NCBI GenBank assembly: GCA_003230945.1
Contig: QIHK01000032.1
Span: 1-8,796 of the forward strand
Direction: 5' to 3'
DNA from: Candidatus Kaiserbacteria bacterium
Lineage (GTDB): Bacteria > Patescibacteriota > Minisyncoccia > Phycocordibacterales > Phycocordibacteraceae
Length of the DNA: 8,796 bases
The position numbers and the translations under genes are program-made. The notes beneath the pieces are model-generated. The model saw only the letters and a list, made by a program, of their open reading frames with translations, had not been told where the DNA came from and did not search any database. Numbering within the stretch: the stretch's first letter is position 1; the number at the start of each line of letters is the position of its first letter. Positions 6,130-8,796 of this stretch are shown piece after piece.

Positions 6130-6651
6130 CTAAAAAGCAACCGCAGTCACTGTTACATCTACCGATTGAGAAGTAAATACTGATGATGAAGTCGGCACTT
6201 TGATGTAAAGATCAAGAGGTGAAGTACCACTGACTGCGATATTACTTGCGAGTGTTTGGTTTGAAGTGGTAAGTGCTGTATAGCCAGTTGGAGCGGTAGT
6301 ACAACTTGTCGCACAGAATGATTCTACATAGGTATCAATGCCGTTCGTTGTTGCCAAAGTCCAGCTAGCGGAGTTCTGGCCTTGTACCAAGAAATTCTCT
6401 GGGACATTGCCACTATTAGTGAAAGACTGTGTATAAGCAGGATTGGTACTTGATGCCGTATTGACGGGGAGAATTCCCCAGGCAATTGTTCCTGATGTAC
6501 TAAGAGTCATTGAAATATTCTGAACCGTAACCGTAGCGGCAACAGTAGCGGTACTCGCTGCAAAGGTTAATGTGTAAGAAAAGAGCAACGCCACAAGCGT
6601 TCCTCCTACTACATATCCAAAAGTTCTATTCATGTGTGTGAAGATATTCAT
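6130..6651 (-). CDS. Small secreted beta-domain protein with WxL-like motif, paralogue of the C-terminus of the upstream protein, 173 aa
   Basis: An N-terminal export signal (about 1-31; GTLVALLFSYTLTFA) is followed by one Ser/Thr-rich beta domain (about 40-173). It aligns along its whole length with the last 126 residues of the large upstream protein. Shared points are TSGTIAWGILPVNT against TSNGTISYGILPTNT, YTQ, the GQN...WTLA core (W97-T98-L99), a Y/F-rich TDQYV-type strand, TALTT..QTLA, and SQSVDVTVTA against TQSADVTVQA. No anchor or enzyme motif is present. The domain may correspond to WxL-like surface domains, since WTL follows a G-Q-N turn and the next gene encodes a DUF916-like membrane protein; this is a hypothesis. 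Two cysteines (C113, C117) could form a loop disulfide. The ATG at 6651 is used; an ATG at 6633 would leave a shorter but still good signal peptide. Confidence 0.8.
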   Translation of the reverse strand: MNIFTHMNRTFGYVVGGTLVALLFSYTLTFAASTATVAATVTVQNISMTLSTSGTIAWGILPVNTASSTNPAYTQSFTNSGNVPENFLVQGQNSASWTLATTNGIDTYVESFCATSCTTAPTGYTALTTSNQTLASNIAVSGTSPLDLYIKVPTSSSVFTSQSVDVTVTAVAF

Positions 6652-6657
6652 ATAATG

Positions 6658-6663
6658 ATTATA
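6658..6663 (-). promoter_or_regulatory. -10 box TATAAT placed for a leaderless start of the 173-aa gene
   Basis: A perfect TATAAT on the minus strand lies 6 nt before ATG 6651, in the 63-bp gap, the widest in the cluster. Transcription would start at or next to the A of the ATG. No Shine-Dalgarno and no good -35 at 17 nt were found. This is the most convincing of the -10-like boxes and could give the downstream genes their own promoter. Confidence 0.35.
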
Positions 6664-6714
6664 TATATGTGTACCATTTAATCCCGAACAATTTCTATTA
6701 ATACTGTGGATAAC

Positions 6715-8796
6715 CTACAAAATAGCTTGCACGGTGACATCAGCAGATTGTGTGGAGTAACACGCTGTAGCGGTAGGCGTTGTAATCTTTAAATCAAAAT
6801 TCTGTGTACCGTTTGCTGCAATACCTGTTGCAAGTGTTTGATATACAGTGGTGAGTGGCGTCCAAGTGCTACCAGCATTTGTTGAGAACTCCTGAACATA
6901 TTGGTCTGTGCTTGGAGTTCCCGCGAGTGTCCATGGACATAGTGTATTTTGACCTTTTATATTAAAGGTCTCTATACCCGTGCCATCATTCTTTGCGGTC
7001 TGCGTATAGACGGGAACGGTACTGGAGCTTGTATTTGTCGGTAATATCCCGTATGAGATAGTTCCATTTGAGGTAATAGCGATTGAGACAGTGCTAGCCG
7101 TTGTAAAGCTGTTACAAGTTGTTGAATTGGTAACGGTACCTGAGCCATCTGGGTCTTGGGCTGATGCCTTCCACCAATACTGTGTGCTCGGAGACAAGGC
7201 TGTTTGTGCAGCAAAGCTTCCTTGCGTGCCAGATGTATAACACGATGCTGGTGCATTCGTACAAACAGCATTCGTTCCTGTCCACCCCACACTGCTCAGC
7301 GCTTGATCATCTGTTTGCGCAACAGTTGAACAAGCAGAGTTTGAGTAGATGGTCACTTTGTAACCGATATTATCGGAATTAGAATCGGTTGCAGTCATGA
7401 GGAACGTCGGCAATTGCGAAACGCCAGTAGAGGCATTTAAAGGACTATCTTGAGAAGGAGCACTAGGGGGTACATTGGATGCCCATGTAATACTCCAGTC
7501 ATTTAAATAGGGGGTACCATTTGATTCAGTGAGTGTCGCTTGTAAACAAAGTTTACTGTAAGTGGTGGTATTGAGTCCCGACAAATCAATGGGTGTAGCA
7601 ACACCGAAGCCGGTGGAATTCCCGGAAAGTGCACTATCGGGCACAATTGTGTCGCAGGGAGTAGACACAGTGTAATACGCTCGCAGTTTTACACTACCGT
7701 TAGTTTCCGTTGTGGACATGCTTGCCGAACCCCACGATGTTGCACTTGGTACGAGGCTATAACTCACTTCCGGCGACATAATAGTGCCTGAAGTTACAGG
7801 GACATCAAATCCCCACCCAGTAAAATCTGCTGCAAAATAACTCCAAGTACTGTTTTGTCCGGTGTATTGTGTTTCAAAATTTATGTTCGTTGGTGTGGTG
7901 AGATACGCAAGTGATTCAGCGCGCACAATGGCACTTCCCGTACCGGTTACCTCTACACTATGCAAAATGAGAGTACTGGCACTAGTAACTGCTGTGGAAA
8001 GTGCCACACTTAAAAGCGAGCCTCCCGAGGACGAGAGATAAGGTGAGCCAGAGCCATTGTCCGCTTGCACCACAGCCCCCACAGGAAACTCAACCGCTGA
8101 CCACTCAACGGTATTTGAACCGGTGGCAGTGTTTCTGGTAAACGTTACCTGTGTTGGACTACTAAAATAACCTCGCGTGGCATGTTGAGATAATCCATTC
8201 GTATCGTTGTCCCAACTCAAAAAAAGTACTGAGCGAGAGAGATCTAATGTTCCCGGAAGTGTACTTGAATTAGATGTTCCTGTATTTATGGTTGAACCGT
8301 TATACACCGTAATGCTTGGAGCCCAAGTGACCACCCAGTACCGCACGGTACACGCGGAACCAGAAGTAGTTCTGTAAACATTTACTTGTGTAGAACTGGA
8401 GAGGAGTCCTCTGAACTGAACTTGTCTAGTGTCGTCGGAAAAACCACAATTTGGCTCAACTATAACCGTTGATTGCGCGGTATTAACACTTGTAATGTTG
8501 GCACTCCATGTAGTAGAAGCGGACGCGAGGGATATTTGACCGGTTTGCACGGTAAACGCTGGCGTGCTCGTGGCATTATTCGCTTCCACCACCTCCCACT
8601 GCGCCTTGGAGGCGTTACCACTAGTTCCTCTGGTGATATTTATTTGGGAAGTGGAATTAAAACTTCCTGCAAACTTTAATCTTTCAATATTTTGATCCGA
8701 ACCGGTTCCCCACACGAGAATAAATGCCTTCGAGAGACTCCCTACCGGCGTGATGTTTTGTGTCAATGATGAATCTCCCGAGGCAAAGTTTAGTTG
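6715..8796 (-). CDS. Large repetitive exported surface protein, 5'-partial (693 codons in window)
   Basis: The frame is open to the right edge, so the N-terminus and any signal peptide lie outside; a TTG at 8766 is only an internal codon. Residue numbers count from the edge. Residues 24-329 are four degenerate copies of an ~80-aa beta module. Then come a Ser-rich beta domain (about 330-442; ends TPYLNDWSITWASNV, the strand pattern of jelly-roll domains), a fibronectin-III-like domain (443-567; PPSAPSQDSPLNAST, STQYWWKASAQDPDG) and a terminal module (568-693) homologous to the 173-aa protein, including a WTL motif. It is rich in Ser, Thr and Asn, with no enzyme motif and no C-terminal anchor. 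The likely role is adhesion or a surface layer, with the last module perhaps binding the membrane partner encoded two genes on. It is the first gene seen in the operon; stop TAG at 6715-6717. Confidence 0.83.
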   Translation of the reverse strand, partial: QLNFASGDSSLTQNITPVGSLSKAFILVWGTGSDQNIERLKFAGSFNSTSQINITRGTSGNASKAQWEVVEANNATSTPAFTVQTGQISLASASTTWSANITSVNTAQSTVIVEPNCGFSDDTRQVQFRGLLSSSTQVNVYRTTSGSACTVRYWVVTWAPSITVYNGSTINTGTSNSSTLPGTLDLSRSVLFLSWDNDTNGLSQHATRGYFSSPTQVTFTRNTATGSNTVEWSAVEFPVGAVVQADNGSGSPYLSSSGGSLLSVALSTAVTSASTLILHSVEVTGTGSAIVRAESLAYLTTPTNINFETQYTGQNSTWSYFAADFTGWGFDVPVTSGTIMSPEVSYSLVPSATSWGSASMSTTETNGSVKLRAYYTVSTPCDTIVPDSALSGNSTGFGVATPIDLSGLNTTTYSKLCLQATLTESNGTPYLNDWSITWASNVPPSAPSQDSPLNASTGVSQLPTFLMTATDSNSDNIGYKVTIYSNSACSTVAQTDDQALSSVGWTGTNAVCTNAPASCYTSGTQGSFAAQTALSPSTQYWWKASAQDPDGSGTVTNSTTCNSFTTASTVSIAITSNGTISYGILPTNTSSSTVPVYTQTAKNDGTGIETFNIKGQNTLCPWTLAGTPSTDQYVQEFSTNAGSTWTPLTTVYQTLATGIAANGTQNFDLKITTPTATACYSTQSADVTVQAIL
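6718..7095 (-). other. C-terminal WTL module coding segment shared with the 173-aa protein
   Basis: This codes for 126 residues starting STVSIAITSNGTISYG and ending TQSADVTVQAIL. The conserved order with the 173-aa protein is GTI..GILP.NT..S, YTQ, GQN..WTLA, LTT..QTLA.I, then SQS.DVTV or TQS.DVTV. It is the same module as a free-standing gene and as a C-terminal domain. Confidence 0.85.
7810..8727 (-). repeat. Four tandem ~80-aa beta modules
   Basis: Boundaries by eye are 8727-8473, 8472-8233, 8232-7978 and 7977-7810 (the last is shorter). Each copy opens with a hydrophobic strand (AFILVWG, STVIVEP, SVLFLSW, STLILHS). It continues to [FY]-x-S-x-x-[ST]-Q-[IV] or the related LTTPTNI, then a TSG or TG turn and an Y/W-[VS]-x-V-type strand (AQWEVVEA, RYWVVTW, VEWSAVEF, STWSYFAA). 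They are diverged, so they are visible in protein and not obvious in DNA. Confidence 0.75.

Noticed and set aside
6705..6713. Perfect DnaA-box-like TTATCCACA on the minus strand in the gap between two surface genes
   Set aside because: It is a single 9-mer without a cluster, AT-rich unwinding element or dnaA/dnaN neighbours. A second perfect copy lies inside a coding region (4361-4369), so chance is enough.
8764..8766. TTG at 8766 as the true start of the large surface protein
   Set aside because: The frame stays open to the window edge and the residues before it (QLNFASGDSS) look like normal protein; no signal peptide follows the TTG.

Overview
The window looks like a piece of a small-genome Candidate Phyla Radiation (Patescibacteria) chromosome, most likely Parcubacteria. 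This is an inference from style: moderately AT-rich DNA, no Shine-Dalgarno sequences, short intergenic gaps, exported Ser/Thr/Asn-rich beta-sandwich proteins with PPPSGGGG-type hinges, and small membrane-anchored cohesin-domain proteins. No rRNA, tRNA, CRISPR array, insertion sequence or phage gene was seen.

Left part, plus strand (1-1465). A CYTH-domain gene (class IV adenylate cyclase / thiamine triphosphatase superfamily) runs in from the left edge. It is interrupted by an exact 24-bp tandem duplication whose junction makes an in-frame TGA; the rest of the gene stays open to a TAG at 534-536. A 191-bp gap with two imperfect inverted repeats follows, then a 245-aa probable gluzincin peptidase with HEDTH and QEGLAEY motifs and no signal peptide. 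It ends 65 bp from the convergent minus-strand cluster.

Right part, minus strand (8796 down to 1531). Six genes lie head to tail with gaps of 2 to 63 bp, so they are probably one operon. In order of transcription they are: (a) a large repetitive exported protein, N-terminus outside the window; (b) a 173-aa secreted protein homologous to the last ~126 residues of (a); (c) a 208-aa protein with one Ig-like domain resembling DUF916 and a C-terminal membrane anchor; (d) a 506-aa secreted protein with a Cys-rich motif, beta-sandwich and Ig-like domains, a poly-Gly hinge and a C-terminal type I-like dockerin; (e) a 303-aa membrane-anchored cohesin protein; (f) a 480-aa membrane-anchored cohesin protein with Ig-like domains and a charged, probably coiled cytoplasmic tail.

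The most interesting reading is that the six genes build a cell-surface assembly. Three visible products have a terminal membrane anchor (c, e, f). The other three show none (a, b, d). They can be paired as dockerin plus two cohesins, and as WxL-like modules plus a DUF916-like anchor. The cohesin and dockerin assignments rest on visible motifs. The WxL/DUF916 comparison, and any binding between the products, is inference. There is no glycoside hydrolase or other enzyme domain in the cluster, so this is not a classical cellulosome; adhesion, host attachment or surface display is more plausible.
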